Shown: one piece after another, positions 49,864 through 58,700 of the stretch | How positions within the stretch are numbered: position 1 is the first letter of the stretch | Layout: the number at the start of each line of letters is the position of its first letter | Source: Amycolatopsis sp. A133 | GTDB lineage: Bacteria > Actinomycetota > Actinomycetes > Mycobacteriales > Pseudonocardiaceae | Length of the DNA: 64,000 nt | Direction: 5' to 3' | NCBI RefSeq assembly: GCF_031082405.1 | Contig: NZ_JAVHJU010000069.1 | Span: forward strand, 248,001-312,000 | The notes under the pieces: model-generated | What the model saw: only the letters and a program-made list of their open reading frames with translations | Told to the model about the DNA's origin: nothing | Database searches by the model: none | Position numbers and translations under genes: made by a program

Positions 49864-50736
49864 TCACCCTTCTCCGCCGAGGGTTTTCCGGTCGCTGCCG
49901 GTGAGCTCCAGCGCCGCCGCGGCGACGTTCTGCTCGAGGTGCGCGAGGTCCCCCGTGCCGGGGATGGCGAGCACGTGCGGTCCTTGGTGGAGGGTCCACG
50001 CCAGCCGCACCTGCGCCGGGGTGGCGTCGTGCCGCTGCGCGACCTCGGCGACCCGCGCGTCCTCCCCCGTCCCGCTCGCGACGGCGAAGAACGGCACGAA
50101 GGCGATCCCGTGCTCGGCGCACATCCGGACGAGCTCGTCGTCCTCGCGGCGCGCGGTGAGGCCGTACTGGTTCTGGACGCAGACGACCGGCGCGATGGCC
50201 AGGGCCTCGGTGAGGTGTTCCGGGCCCACGTTGGAGATGCCCAGCTCGCGGATCAGCCCCGCTTCGCGCAGCTCGGCGAGCGCGCCGAAACCGTCGGCGA
50301 GGGAGCCGGTGCCGCGGTCGAGGGCCTCGCCGATCCGGTAGTTGACCACGTCGAGGTGGTCGAGGCCCAGCTCACGCAGGTTCTCTTCGACCTGGGCACG
50401 CAGCTGCTCGGGCCGGGCGGTGTAGAAGTTGCCCTCGAAGTCCCGGCCCGGGCCGACCTTGGTGGTGAGCACGAGGTCTTCGTACGGCGCCAGCGCGCTG
50501 TTGAGCAGTTCGCTGGCCGAGCGCGGCCCGGCGAAGTAGAAGGCTGCGGTGTCGAAGTGGTTCACGCCCAGCTCGACGGCGCGGCGGAGCACGGCGAGCG
50601 ACGTCTCGCGGGCGCGGATGCCGCCGTCCGAAGTGGACATCAGGCGCATCGCGCCGAAGCCCATCCGGTTGACTTCGAAGGAGCCGAGCTTCCAGGTGCC
50701 CGCCGCGGCGGCGGGGAGGGTGTCCGTCTTGGTCAT
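49864..50736 (-). CDS. aldo/keto reductase-family oxidoreductase
   Basis: A 290-residue TIM-barrel AKR. Asp and Tyr appear in NHFDTAAFYFAGP (about 60-66), Lys in LTTKVG (about 90), and the cofactor region in IPGTGDLAHLEQNV near the end. At the position of the usual catalytic His the motif is LDVVNYR, with Asn in place of His, a feature of some AKR subgroups. It probably uses NADPH; substrate unknown. ATG 50736. Divergent from a LuxR-type regulator gene 67 bp away. Confidence 0.86.
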   Translation of the reverse strand: MTKTDTLPAAAAGTWKLGSFEVNRMGFGAMRLMSTSDGGIRARETSLAVLRRAVELGVNHFDTAAFYFAGPRSASELLNSALAPYEDLVLTTKVGPGRDFEGNFYTARPEQLRAQVEENLRELGLDHLDVVNYRIGEALDRGTGSLADGFGALAELREAGLIRELGISNVGPEHLTEALAIAPVVCVQNQYGLTARREDDELVRMCAEHGIAFVPFFAVASGTGEDARVAEVAQRHDATPAQVRLAWTLHQGPHVLAIPGTGDLAHLEQNVAAAALELTGSDRKTLGGEG

Positions 50737-50803
50737 GCCCCCAGCCTTCCGGCGGAGCCCGGGTGAGCACCGGGTTTGGCATCTTGCTGCCACACTGGAC
50801 CGC

Positions 50804-51442
50804 GTGGAGAAGGTGACCGACGTGGTGATGGTGCGCGGCGAGGCCGAGCTGTTCGAGCGGACGGCGCACCTGTTCGAGCTCGCGACGGAGATTTCCTGTG
50901 CGGCCCGCGACCTGCACACGTGGTCGGTGGCGCACCCGAGCGCGTCCGCGCGCGAGCAGTCCGTGCGCGGGATGACCGTGCGCAAGATCTACCTGCCCGG
51001 TGTGCTCTTCGACCCGGCGCTGGCGGAGCACCTGCGGCAGATTTCCGCCCTCGGCGCCCGGATCCGGATCACCGAGCACGAGATCAACGAGACGATCCTG
51101 CTCGACCGCCGCCTCGCGATCGTCGCCGGTGACCACATCGGCGGGGTCCGCGGCTACACCGTGATCAGCAGCCCCACCCTGGTGCAGGGCATCCAGTCGC
51201 TGTTCGAGGCAGCTTGGCACGGCGCCACGGACCTGGAGTCCTACCAGGCCCGCTTCACCGAGCTGGGCGCGCGGGAGATCCTCGAGCAGCTGGCGTCCGG
51301 CTGCAAGGACGAGACGGCGGCCCGCGCCCTCGGCGTCGGCCTGCGGACCTACCGGCGGCGGGTGGCGGAGCTGATGGAGCTCCTCGGCGCGTCTTCGCGG
51401 TTCCAAGCGGGGGCACGGGCTCGCGAAGCCGGCCTGCTTTGA
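50804..51442 (+). CDS. transcriptional regulator with C-terminal LuxR-type HTH
   Basis: A 212-residue protein. The N-terminal region (about 1-145) resembles TrmB/phospholipase-D-like effector domains (RKIYLPGVLFDPALAEHLRQI, GARIRITEHEINETILLDRRLAIVAGD). The C-terminal HTH (about 160-205) has ILEQLASGCKDETAARALGVGLRTYRRRV. GTG 50804 is chosen, with 50813 also possible. It probably controls the divergent aldo/keto reductase gene. Ligand unknown. Confidence 0.78.
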   Translation: MEKVTDVVMVRGEAELFERTAHLFELATEISCAARDLHTWSVAHPSASAREQSVRGMTVRKIYLPGVLFDPALAEHLRQISALGARIRITEHEINETILLDRRLAIVAGDHIGGVRGYTVISSPTLVQGIQSLFEAAWHGATDLESYQARFTELGAREILEQLASGCKDETAARALGVGLRTYRRRVAELMELLGASSRFQAGARAREAGLL

Positions 51443-51446
51443 AGCA

Positions 51447-51485
51447 CGAAGGCCACGTTGCGGGAGTCCCGCAACGTGGCCTTCG
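51447..51485. terminator. 19-bp perfect stem between convergent regulator and gpmA
   Basis: Arms 51447-51465 and 51467-51485 are exact reverse complements around a single central base, so the functional loop is about 5 nt. It separates the plus-strand regulator stop (51442) from the minus-strand gpmA end (51498). Confidence 0.85.
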
Positions 51486-51497
51486 GCAGCGGAAAGC

Positions 51498-52247
51498 TCA
51501 GCGACCCTGGTTGGCGACCGCGGCCGCGGCTTCCTTCGCGGCGGCGGGGTCGAGGTACTCGCCGCCCGGCTTCACCGGCTGCAGGTCCTCGGTGAGGTCG
51601 TAGCGCAGCGGGATGCCGGTCGGGATGTTCAGGCCCGCGATGTCGGCGTCGGAGATGCCGTCGAGGTGCTTGACCAGCGCGCGCAGCGAGTTGCCGTGCG
51701 CGGCGACCAGCACGGTCTTGCCCGCGCGCAGGTCCGGCACGATCTCGGACTCCCAGTACGGCAGCAGCCGCTCGACGACGTCCTTCAGGCACTCGGTGAG
51801 CGGCGCCCGGTCGCCGAGGTCCGCGTACCGGGCGTCGCCCGCCTGGCTCCACTCGTCCTTCGGGTCGATAGACGGCGGCGGCGTGTCGTACGAGCGGCGC
51901 CAGAGCATGAACTGCTCCTCGCCGAACTCGTCGAGGGTCTGCTTCTTGTTCTTGCCCTGCAGCGCGCCGTAGTGGCGCTCGTTGAGGCGCCAGTCGCGCT
52001 TCACCGGGATCCAGTGCCGGTCGGCCGCGTCCAGCGCGATGTTCGCGGTGGAGATCGCGCGCCGCAGCAGCGAGGTGTGCACCACGTCCGGCAGCAGCCC
52101 GGTGCCGGCCAGCAGCTGACCGCCCTGGCGGGCTTCGCCCTCGCCCTGCTCCGAAAGCGGTACGTCCACCCAGCCGGTGAACAGGTTTTCCGCGTTCCAG
52201 GTGCTCTGCCCGTGCCGCAGCAGCACCAACGTCCCAATCTCGGCCAT
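51498..52247 (-). CDS. gpmA: GpmA, 2,3-bisphosphoglycerate-dependent phosphoglycerate mutase
   Basis: A 249-residue glycolytic enzyme interconverting 3- and 2-phosphoglycerate. Active-site motif LVLLRHGQSTWNAENLFTGW (His about 12), TSLLRRAISTA (about 58), RLNERHYGALQGKNK (about 88-102), and the second His in VAAHGNSLRALVKHL (about 185). ATG 52247. The location just upstream of senX3 in mycobacteria (gpm1) is here interrupted by the AKR/regulator pair. Confidence 0.95.
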   Translation of the reverse strand: MAEIGTLVLLRHGQSTWNAENLFTGWVDVPLSEQGEGEARQGGQLLAGTGLLPDVVHTSLLRRAISTANIALDAADRHWIPVKRDWRLNERHYGALQGKNKKQTLDEFGEEQFMLWRRSYDTPPPSIDPKDEWSQAGDARYADLGDRAPLTECLKDVVERLLPYWESEIVPDLRAGKTVLVAAHGNSLRALVKHLDGISDADIAGLNIPTGIPLRYDLTEDLQPVKPGGEYLDPAAAKEAAAAVANQGR

Positions 52248-52680
52248 GGGCAACAGCCTGCCAGAACGGACCGCGGAGCCGACTGGTGACCTCCGCCGCA
52301 CTCGCCGTCCTACCCTGAGTGTGTTACCCGGAAGTAACACCTCACTCTTCGACAAGTCCGCCCGCCAACAACGCGCAAAATTCCGGCACCCCATTGCGGA
52401 CTGTTATCGCTGAATAGCAAAATTCACTCGAACGGGCTAGCCAGTAGCCTTGTGATTACCCGGCGGGATCTGACAGGTTGACTACGTCCCGAGCCGCCGG
52501 ATTCCACGCACTCCCCGGCCGGTTTCGGGCTTCGACCGCGGCTCGTCTCCCCCTGCCGAGCCGCGGCCCGCCGGCCCCGTTGGCACCCCCCTCGTCACCG
52601 GGTCCTGATCGGCGGGAACTTCAGCGGGGCGGCTCGAGATCGCGACTCCCCCCTCCCTCGAGCCGTCCCGCCTGTTCCGC
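52248..52680. promoter_or_regulatory. intergenic region with 7-6-7 inverted repeat, no gene supported
   Basis: GTGTTAC-CCGGAA-GTAACAC at 52321-52340 is a perfect inverted repeat about 75 bp upstream of gpmA and looks like a regulator binding site. The segment 52320-52460 is unusually AT-rich for this window. The rest has no convincing ORF; a 69-codon minus-strand frame (52482-52691) lacks family features and runs into the DUF4349 stop. Confidence 0.5.
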
Positions 52681-53547
52681 TCAGCTCTCACTCGGCTCCG
52701 GCGCGGGCGACGACGTCCGGCGACGGCGGCGCAGCCACCAGCCGAGCCAGCCCAGCGGCACCAGGAACAGCAGGAACGGCGCGAGCGCGCCCAATACCGT
52801 CAGCAGGCCGCCGCCGAAGACTCCGAACGCGTGCCAGCCGCCGGCCAGCCCGCCGAGGAACCCGCTGTGGTCCTCCGCCGGCGGCGGGGCCGCGGCCACA
52901 CCGCGGATCGTCATCGCCACGGTCGCCATCGCGACGCTGCCGGCCAGGGAGTTCCGCTGCTGTTCGAGCGATTCGAGCGTGGCCTCGCGGCTCGTCAGCT
53001 CGCTTTCGACCGAAGCGATCTCGGACACCGAGGTCGCCTTCGCGAGCAGCGCCCGGATCCGCTCCACCGACGCCCGCTGCGTCGCCAGCCGCGCTTCGAC
53101 GTCGACGACCTGCTCGGTCACGTCCTGGGTGTTCAGCTCCCGCTTCACCAGCCTGCTGCCCAGGTGCGAAAGCTGGTCGAGCACGCCGTCGAGCTTGTCC
53201 GCGGGCACCGCGAGGCTGAGCGTCGCCAGCTGCTCGCCGGTGCTCTCCTGCCCGGTGTAGCCGCCGGCGCCCTGGGCGATCCCGCGGGCCTGCACGACGA
53301 CGTCGGCGACCTTGGGGGCGGTCAGTTCGAGCCGGGCACTGCGCGAAAGCTTGCGATCGGTGGCGCCCGCCTGCGGCGGCGTCACCGAAGCCCCCTTCTC
53401 GGTCTTGCCCGCCCCTTGCTGCGGGGCAGCGGGTGCGACCCCGGCACTGTCCGCCGTGGACGAAGCCCCCTCTTGCGCCGCCGAGCAGCCGGCCAGCACG
53501 AACGCCACGCCCGCGATCGCGAGTCCGGTTCTCCATCGAGTCCGCAT
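52681..53547 (-). CDS. DUF4349 lipoprotein
   Basis: A 288-residue protein with a lipoprotein signal ending in VLAGCSA (Cys about 21), a low-complexity linker, the DUF4349 domain (about 66-235; LSRSARLELTAPKVADVV, TGEQLATLSLAVPADKLDGVLDQL), a coiled coil around 150-205 (ARLATQRASVERIRALL), and a C-terminal double helix (about 235-275) followed by an Arg-rich end. Function unknown; an envelope role is likely. Start ATG 53547. Confidence 0.85.
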   Translation of the reverse strand: MRTRWRTGLAIAGVAFVLAGCSAAQEGASSTADSAGVAPAAPQQGAGKTEKGASVTPPQAGATDRKLSRSARLELTAPKVADVVVQARGIAQGAGGYTGQESTGEQLATLSLAVPADKLDGVLDQLSHLGSRLVKRELNTQDVTEQVVDVEARLATQRASVERIRALLAKATSVSEIASVESELTSREATLESLEQQRNSLAGSVAMATVAMTIRGVAAAPPPAEDHSGFLGGLAGGWHAFGVFGGGLLTVLGALAPFLLFLVPLGWLGWWLRRRRRTSSPAPEPSES

Positions 53548-53618
53548 CCTGCGTCTCCCTCCAGTTTCGGCTGGTGAGGAGACGGATGTCCGGTTCAGGG
53601 CCGTTGCACGGCCTCCGG

Positions 53619-54131
53619 TTACGACTCGGTCAAGCCCGGTTCGTGCGCCTTCTCCGGTGCGACGAGGTGCTTGAACGCCTGGAGGTTGGCCAGGGATTCA
53701 CCGCGGGAGACGCGCCAGTCCCATTCGCGCTTGATCGACGTCGCGAAGCCGATTTCGAGCAACGTGTTGAAGTCGCCGTCGGCGGCTTCGAGCACCTGGC
53801 CGAGCACCTTGTCGAGCTCGTCGGCGGACATCGTCTCCTTGCCGAACCGGCCGACCAGGTAGATGTCCCCGAGACTGTCCACTGTGTAGTGCACGCCGTA
53901 GAGCTTCGCGTTGCGCTGCAACAGAAACCGGTAAACGTCCTCATGGGATTCATCGGGGCGGCGGCAGACGAAGGCTTCCACGGAGAACGCGTGGTCGCCG
54001 TCGACCAGCCACGCGTTCGTCTGCAGCTTCTTCGTGCCCGGCAGCGTGACGAAGTACTTGCCCGGCCCGCGCCGGTCGTACTTCAGCTCCGCGGAGTCCA
54101 AAGTAGACCGGATCAGCTCGTCCAGGCTCAC
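53619..54131 (-). CDS. YbjN-domain protein (Rv0487-like)
   Basis: A 170-residue soluble protein with the YbjN/type III secretion chaperone-like fold: LIRSTLDSAELKYDRRGPG, FVTLPGTKKLQTNAWLVDGD, and VYRFLLQRNAKLYGVHYTVD. GTG 54131 overlaps the mshA stop by 4 nt. This mshA-ybjN order is conserved in mycobacteria (Rv0486-Rv0487), suggesting a link to mycothiol synthesis, mechanism unknown. Confidence 0.88.
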   Translation of the reverse strand: MSLDELIRSTLDSAELKYDRRGPGKYFVTLPGTKKLQTNAWLVDGDHAFSVEAFVCRRPDESHEDVYRFLLQRNAKLYGVHYTVDSLGDIYLVGRFGKETMSADELDKVLGQVLEAADGDFNTLLEIGFATSIKREWDWRVSRGESLANLQAFKHLVAPEKAHEPGLTES

Positions 54132-55432
54132 ACCGCCACCTCCGCGCGCAGGTCCAGTGCGCGGGAAAACGCGCTGGTGGCCTGAGCATAGATGTCGAGG
54201 AGCGCGTCCGTCGTGCGGCGCCAGGAGAACCGGCGCGCGTGCACGACGGCGTTGGCGCCGAGTTCGGCGCGCCGGTCCGGGCGCAGGGCGACCGCGGCCA
54301 GCGCGTCCGCCCACTCGTCGGCGCCGTGCCCGGGCACCAGCAGCCCGGAGACGCCGTGCGGCACCGCGACCGGCAGCCCGCCGACCTCCGCCGCGACCAC
54401 CGGCGTCCCGCAGGCCTGCGCCTCGAGGGCGACCAGCCCGAACGACTCGTTGTAGCTGGGCACCGCCACGACGTCGGCGGCGCGGAAGACGCGGGCGAGC
54501 GACTCGCCCGGCTGCGGCGGCAGGAACCGGACCTGCGGCTCGATGCCGAGGGAGACGGCGAGCTCGCGCAGCGCCTGCGGTTGCTCCAGCCCGGTGCCGG
54601 ACGGCCCGCCGACGATCAGCACGACCAGCCGCGGAGCCAGCTCGGGCCGGCGGTGCAGCATCGCGGCCGCGGCGTGCAACAGCACGTCCGGGGCCTTGAG
54701 CGGCTGGATGCGGCCCGCGAAGGCGAGCACGACGTCGTCGTCGGCCAAGCCGAGGGCAGCGCGGGCGTCGTGCTTCGAGCCCGGCGTGAAGCGTTCGAGG
54801 TCGACACCCGGCGGCACGGCGTGCACCGCGTGCGGCTCGGCGCCGTAGAGGTCGATCAGCTGACGCGCCTCGACCGCGGTGTTGGCGACCAGCCGGTCGG
54901 CCTCGGCGACCACCTGCTCCTCGCCGATCACGCGGGTGCGCGGCTCGGGCTTGTCGCCCTCGGCGAGCGCGGCGTTCTTCACCTTCGCCAGCGTGTGCGC
55001 GGTGTGCACGAGCGGCACGGACCACCGGTCGCGGGCGAGCCAGCCGACCTGGCCCGACAGCCAGTAGTGCGAGTGGATGAGGTCGTAGTGGCCGGGCTCG
55101 TGGAACGCCTCGGTCCGCAGCACGCCCGAGGTGAACGCGCACAGCTGGGCGGGCAGTTCGTCGCGGCCCAGCGGCTCGAACGGGCCGGCCTGCACGTGCC
55201 GCACGGTCACCCCGGGCGCCAGCTCGGCCACCGGCGGCTGGCCGGACGCGGTCGCGCGGGTGAAGACCTCGACCTCGACGCCGCGGCGGGCCATCTCGGT
55301 CGCGGTCTGGCTGACGTAGACATTCATCCCGCCGGCGTCGCCGGTCCCCGGCTGCTCGAGTGGCGAAGTGTGCACGGACAGCACCGCGATCCGGCGCGGC
55401 ACAGCGCGGAACCTCCGGATGTTGCTGGTCAC
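54128..55432 (-). CDS. mshA: MshA, D-inositol-3-phosphate glycosyltransferase (mycothiol synthesis)
   Basis: A 434-residue GT-B enzyme making GlcNAc-Ins-3-P, the first step of mycothiol. N-terminal SVHTSPLEQPGTGDAGGMNVYV (about 19-38, read in parts), HSHYWLSGQVGWLA (about 122), and the C-terminal GT1 region with RIQPLKAPDVLL, VVAVPSYNESFGLVALEAQACGTPVVA-type motif (about 325-350). GTG 55432. Proof that the organism uses mycothiol, as expected for actinobacteria. Confidence 0.94.
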   Translation of the reverse strand: MTSNIRRFRAVPRRIAVLSVHTSPLEQPGTGDAGGMNVYVSQTATEMARRGVEVEVFTRATASGQPPVAELAPGVTVRHVQAGPFEPLGRDELPAQLCAFTSGVLRTEAFHEPGHYDLIHSHYWLSGQVGWLARDRWSVPLVHTAHTLAKVKNAALAEGDKPEPRTRVIGEEQVVAEADRLVANTAVEARQLIDLYGAEPHAVHAVPPGVDLERFTPGSKHDARAALGLADDDVVLAFAGRIQPLKAPDVLLHAAAAMLHRRPELAPRLVVLIVGGPSGTGLEQPQALRELAVSLGIEPQVRFLPPQPGESLARVFRAADVVAVPSYNESFGLVALEAQACGTPVVAAEVGGLPVAVPHGVSGLLVPGHGADEWADALAAVALRPDRRAELGANAVVHARRFSWRRTTDALLDIYAQATSAFSRALDLRAEVAV

Positions 55433-55454
55433 CTGGTCACGTCTCCCGCGTACG

Positions 55455-56270
55455 TCAGCATTCCTCGGCGAACTGCCGGAGCACCGCGTCGAACTCGGCC
55501 GCGGACTCGGCGAAGGGCGCGTGCCCCCCGTCAACGAACCAACGCCCGGCGGCACCCGGAATCTTCCCGAGGGCGTGTTCGGCCGCCGAGGGCTCGATCA
55601 CGCGGTCGGCCGTGCCGTGCACGACCAGAGCGGGTCGGTCGATCCCGGCCAGCACTTCTTCGCTGCCGGCGTCCCGGCGGAACAGCGCCGAGCGGACCGA
55701 CGGCGGCACGCTCAGAGAAGCGCCGAGCAGGGCCTGGGCCTGCGCGCCGGGCACCGGCCCGGCGACCATCTCGCGGCTGAACGCGGTGAGCGCCGGAACG
55801 GCGATGTCCGGATCGTCCGAAAGCATCGCCCGCATGTGCTCGCGCATCAGCGGGCCGACGCGGCCGCCGGGCCGGTCGCGGCCGATTTCGGTGATGGCGC
55901 CGACGAGCACGAGCCCGCGCAGCCGGGCGGTGCCGTGCACCCGGATGTGGTCGGTCAGCACCAGGCCGCCGTAGGACCAGGCGACGACGATCGCGTCCGG
56001 GCCGGCGAAGTCGAGGACCGCCGCGAGGTCGTCGGCCCAGACCTGCGGGTTGTCGTACCCGATGGCCGGGACGTCGGAGGCGCCGTGACCGCGCAGGTCC
56101 ATCGCGACCAGCCGGAACCGCTCGCTCAGGGCCGGATCGGCGAGCTGCGCGGCCCAGCAGCCGGCAGACTGCGCCCAGCCGTGCACGAAGACGATCGGCC
56201 TGCTGTTTCCGGCGCCCTCGACTTGCAGGCCGAGCCGGACCCCGCCGTGCCCGACGACTTCGGTGCGCAC
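55455..56270 (-). CDS. alpha/beta hydrolase
   Basis: A 271-residue alpha/beta hydrolase: oxyanion HG in VFVHGWAQSAG (about 28-38), MDLRGHGASD, nucleophile Ser in VAWSYGGLV (about S98), acid Asp in HGTADRVIEP (about D221), and His in GGHAPFAES (about H249). Substrate unknown; it resembles non-heme peroxidase/esterase types. ATG 56270 lies 3 nt after the L,D-transpeptidase stop, so the two are probably cotranscribed. Confidence 0.85.
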   Translation of the reverse strand: MRTEVVGHGGVRLGLQVEGAGNSRPIVFVHGWAQSAGCWAAQLADPALSERFRLVAMDLRGHGASDVPAIGYDNPQVWADDLAAVLDFAGPDAIVVAWSYGGLVLTDHIRVHGTARLRGLVLVGAITEIGRDRPGGRVGPLMREHMRAMLSDDPDIAVPALTAFSREMVAGPVPGAQAQALLGASLSVPPSVRSALFRRDAGSEEVLAGIDRPALVVHGTADRVIEPSAAEHALGKIPGAAGRWFVDGGHAPFAESAAEFDAVLRQFAEEC

Positions 56271-56273
56271 GGG

Positions 56274-57452
56274 TTACTTCGCACCCATCCCTTGCCAGGC
56301 CGACCAGCTGAAGTTCCAGTCCTTGACGTCCGAGTTCATCGGCGGGGACAGCTTCGAGCCGGTGATCTCGACCGGGTCGCCGATGATCGCCGAGTCGAAG
56401 TAGTCCTTGGCGTCGGCTTCGAGCAGGTTGACGCAGCCGTGGGAGTTGTTGGTCTTCCCGATGTTGGCCGCGTTGTCCTGGTTCTCGTGGATGAACTCGC
56501 CGTGGTTGGAGAACCGGCAGGCCCACTTCTTGTTGACGTTCGTGTAGCCGTAGCGGGCGTTGTCGAAGATCGCCGACGGCTCCTTGCTCATGATGATGTA
56601 GGTGCCGTTCGGGGTGTTGCGGTCGACCTCGCCGTCCAGCCCGTTCGCGCACGGGTAGCTCTTGACCTGGGACCCGCCGCGGTAGACGTGCATCTGGTGC
56701 TCGGGCGTGTTGATCTTGACGACCTGGTTGCGGCCGATCTTGAACTTCGTGGTGACGTCGGCTTTGCCGTACGCGCCGCCACCGAGGTCGACGCCGTACA
56801 GCTTCGCCTCGACGTTCACGGTGATGTTCTGCGGCCAGTACTCCTTCGGCCGGTAGTCGACCTGGCTGTCGGACAGCCAGCCCCACGCGCCTTCGACGTC
56901 CTTGTCCGTCTTCACGGACAGCGCCTTCTCGACCGCCTTGCGGTCCTTGACCGGCGACGCGAACTTGACGCTGATCGGCATGGCCACGCCGACCGTCTGG
57001 TTGTCGGACGGGTTGAGCGTCGCGCGGACCTGCTTGGCCGGGGCGATCGTGGTGAAGGTGCCGGTGAATTCGACCGGCTTGCCGTCGGAGCCGGTGGCCT
57101 TGGCCGCGTAGGTGTAGGTCTTGCCGTAGCCGAGCGGCTCGGAGCTGGTCCAGGTGAGCCCGTCCGGCGAGGTGTCGCCCTTGACGGCCTTGCCGCCCTC
57201 GGCGGTCAGCTTGCACTCGGTGAGCTTGCCGTCGGCGACCTTGAGCACGGCCGGCTTGAGCACCGGGACGTCCTTGGCGTTCGCGGCGGGCTCGGCCGTG
57301 ATCTTCGCCACGGGCTGCGCCCCGCCCTCGCCGTCGGCGTTCGCCGCGCCGGTGGGCAGCGCCGTGCCGCCGTTCTCGCTCGAACACGCGGCGGCGACCA
57401 GTGCGGCCCCAGCCGCCAGAGCAGCCTTGAAGACCGTACGCCGTTCGATCAC
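56274..57452 (-). CDS. L,D-transpeptidase lipoprotein (LprQ/LdtMt5-like)
   Basis: A 392-residue envelope enzyme: basic start ERRTVFKAALAAGAAL, lipobox VAAACSS (Cys about 23), two Ig-like domains (about 45-250), and a YkuD catalytic domain with NSHGCVNLLEADAKDYF (catalytic Cys about 350, His three before). It makes 3-3 peptidoglycan cross-links. Close to mycobacterial Rv0483 in layout. GTG 57452 begins this product; the frame is open to 57590. Confidence 0.92.
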   Translation of the reverse strand: MIERRTVFKAALAAGAALVAAACSSENGGTALPTGAANADGEGGAQPVAKITAEPAANAKDVPVLKPAVLKVADGKLTECKLTAEGGKAVKGDTSPDGLTWTSSEPLGYGKTYTYAAKATGSDGKPVEFTGTFTTIAPAKQVRATLNPSDNQTVGVAMPISVKFASPVKDRKAVEKALSVKTDKDVEGAWGWLSDSQVDYRPKEYWPQNITVNVEAKLYGVDLGGGAYGKADVTTKFKIGRNQVVKINTPEHQMHVYRGGSQVKSYPCANGLDGEVDRNTPNGTYIIMSKEPSAIFDNARYGYTNVNKKWACRFSNHGEFIHENQDNAANIGKTNNSHGCVNLLEADAKDYFDSAIIGDPVEITGSKLSPPMNSDVKDWNFSWSAWQGMGAK

Positions 57453-57611
57453 CGAAAACCTCCCGAAATCCCCCGCCGACCAGCGGGCACACGCCTTTAG
57501 CGCTGGTGGCCCAGCCGACGTTACCCGCCGATGGGCCGAAACCGGCCAGCCAGGTGGCGACGCCTTTGTCGACAAAGACGTCCTACACACGTACGGGTTG
57601 CCCGGTTCGGC

Positions 57612-58676
57612 TCAAATCACGCAGTTGATCAGCAGGGGTTCGGGGTGCAGCCGGACGCCGAAGCGCTCTTGGACGCCGTCGCGGACCTCGCGGGCCAGGG
57701 CGAGCAGGTCCTCCGTCGTCGCGTCGCCGCGGTTGGTCAGGGCGAGGGTGTGCTTGGTCGACAGCGAGACGCGGTTCCCCGGCCCGGGGTACCCCTTGGC
57801 GAAGCCGGCGCGCTCGATCAGCCAGGCCGCGGACAGCTTGACGCCGCCGTCGGCCGGGTACTGCGGGACGTCGGTGCCGACGGCGTCGGTGATCCGCGCG
57901 AGGACCGCTTCGGCCTCGGCCGACGGGACGATCGGGTTGGTGAAGAACGAGCCGGCGCTCCACGTGTCGTGGTCGGCCGGGTCGAGCACCATGCCCTTGC
58001 CGCGACGCAGCTTGAGGACGGCTTCGCGGGCTTCGGCGGCCGGGACGCGGGCACCGATCTCGACGCCGAGCGTGCGCGCCAGCTCGGCGTAGCGGATGGG
58101 CGCCGAGAGGCCGTCTTCGCGGATCTCGAAACGGACGGAAAGGACAACGCCGGTGTCAGTGCCCTTGAGGACGCTGGTGCGGTAGGCGAAGCCGAGCTCG
58201 TCGGCCTTCAGCGTGCGCACTTCGCGCGTCCCGCGGTCGTACAGCTCCACCGAGACGATCGACTCGGCGACCTCGCAGCCGTACGCGCCGACGTTCTGGA
58301 TCGGCGTCGCCCCGACGCTGCCGGGGATGCCGGACAGGCATTCGAGCCCGCCCAGCCCGGCCTCGACCAGGGCGGCGACGAACGCGTCCCAGTTCTGGCC
58401 GGCCTGGACCTCGACGACGTGCCCGGCACCGTCGTCGTCACGGCGCCAGCCGGTGTTCGCCACCTCGACGAGCGTGCCGTCGAACCCCGCGTCGCCGACC
58501 ACCAGGTTGGAGCCACCGCCGAGCAGCAGCACCGGCTCGCCCGCCGCGTCGGCCTCGCGGACCGCCGCGACGAGCTCTTCGCCGGTCACAGCGCTGACGA
58601 AGCGGCGGGCCGGGCCGCCGAGGCGCAGCGTGGTGTACGCGGCGAGCTTCGGGAGTTCGGTAGTTCGGGAGTTCAC
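57612..58676 (-). CDS. murB: MurB, UDP-N-acetylenolpyruvoylglucosamine reductase
   Basis: A 354-residue flavoenzyme that reduces UDP-GlcNAc-enolpyruvate to UDP-MurNAc. FAD-binding LGGGSNLVVGDAGFDG (about 50-66), SGIPGSVGATPIQNVGAYG (about 122-140), and AGSFFTNPIV (about 256) with the catalytic Ser; Glu near the C-terminus in LHPEPLLI. GTG 58676. Mycobacterial order Rv0481-Rv0483 (DUF2505, murB, lprQ) is preserved here. Confidence 0.95.
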   Translation of the reverse strand: MNSRTTELPKLAAYTTLRLGGPARRFVSAVTGEELVAAVREADAAGEPVLLLGGGSNLVVGDAGFDGTLVEVANTGWRRDDDGAGHVVEVQAGQNWDAFVAALVEAGLGGLECLSGIPGSVGATPIQNVGAYGCEVAESIVSVELYDRGTREVRTLKADELGFAYRTSVLKGTDTGVVLSVRFEIREDGLSAPIRYAELARTLGVEIGARVPAAEAREAVLKLRRGKGMVLDPADHDTWSAGSFFTNPIVPSAEAEAVLARITDAVGTDVPQYPADGGVKLSAAWLIERAGFAKGYPGPGNRVSLSTKHTLALTNRGDATTEDLLALAREVRDGVQERFGVRLHPEPLLINCVI

Positions 58677-58700
58677 GGGCCTGACGGTACTGTTCGGCTC

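Noticed and set aside
52320..52460. AT-rich patch as a possible horizontally acquired fragment or origin
   Set aside because: Only about 140 bp, no gene or DnaA-type repeats; better explained as regulatory DNA.
52482..52691. Minus-strand 69-codon ORF next to the DUF4349 gene
   Set aside because: No Shine-Dalgarno, no family, and it overlaps the DUF4349 stop.
57453..57590. Longer N-terminus for the L,D-transpeptidase
   Set aside because: The extension lacks signal-peptide character; the start at 57452 gives a proper lipoprotein signal.
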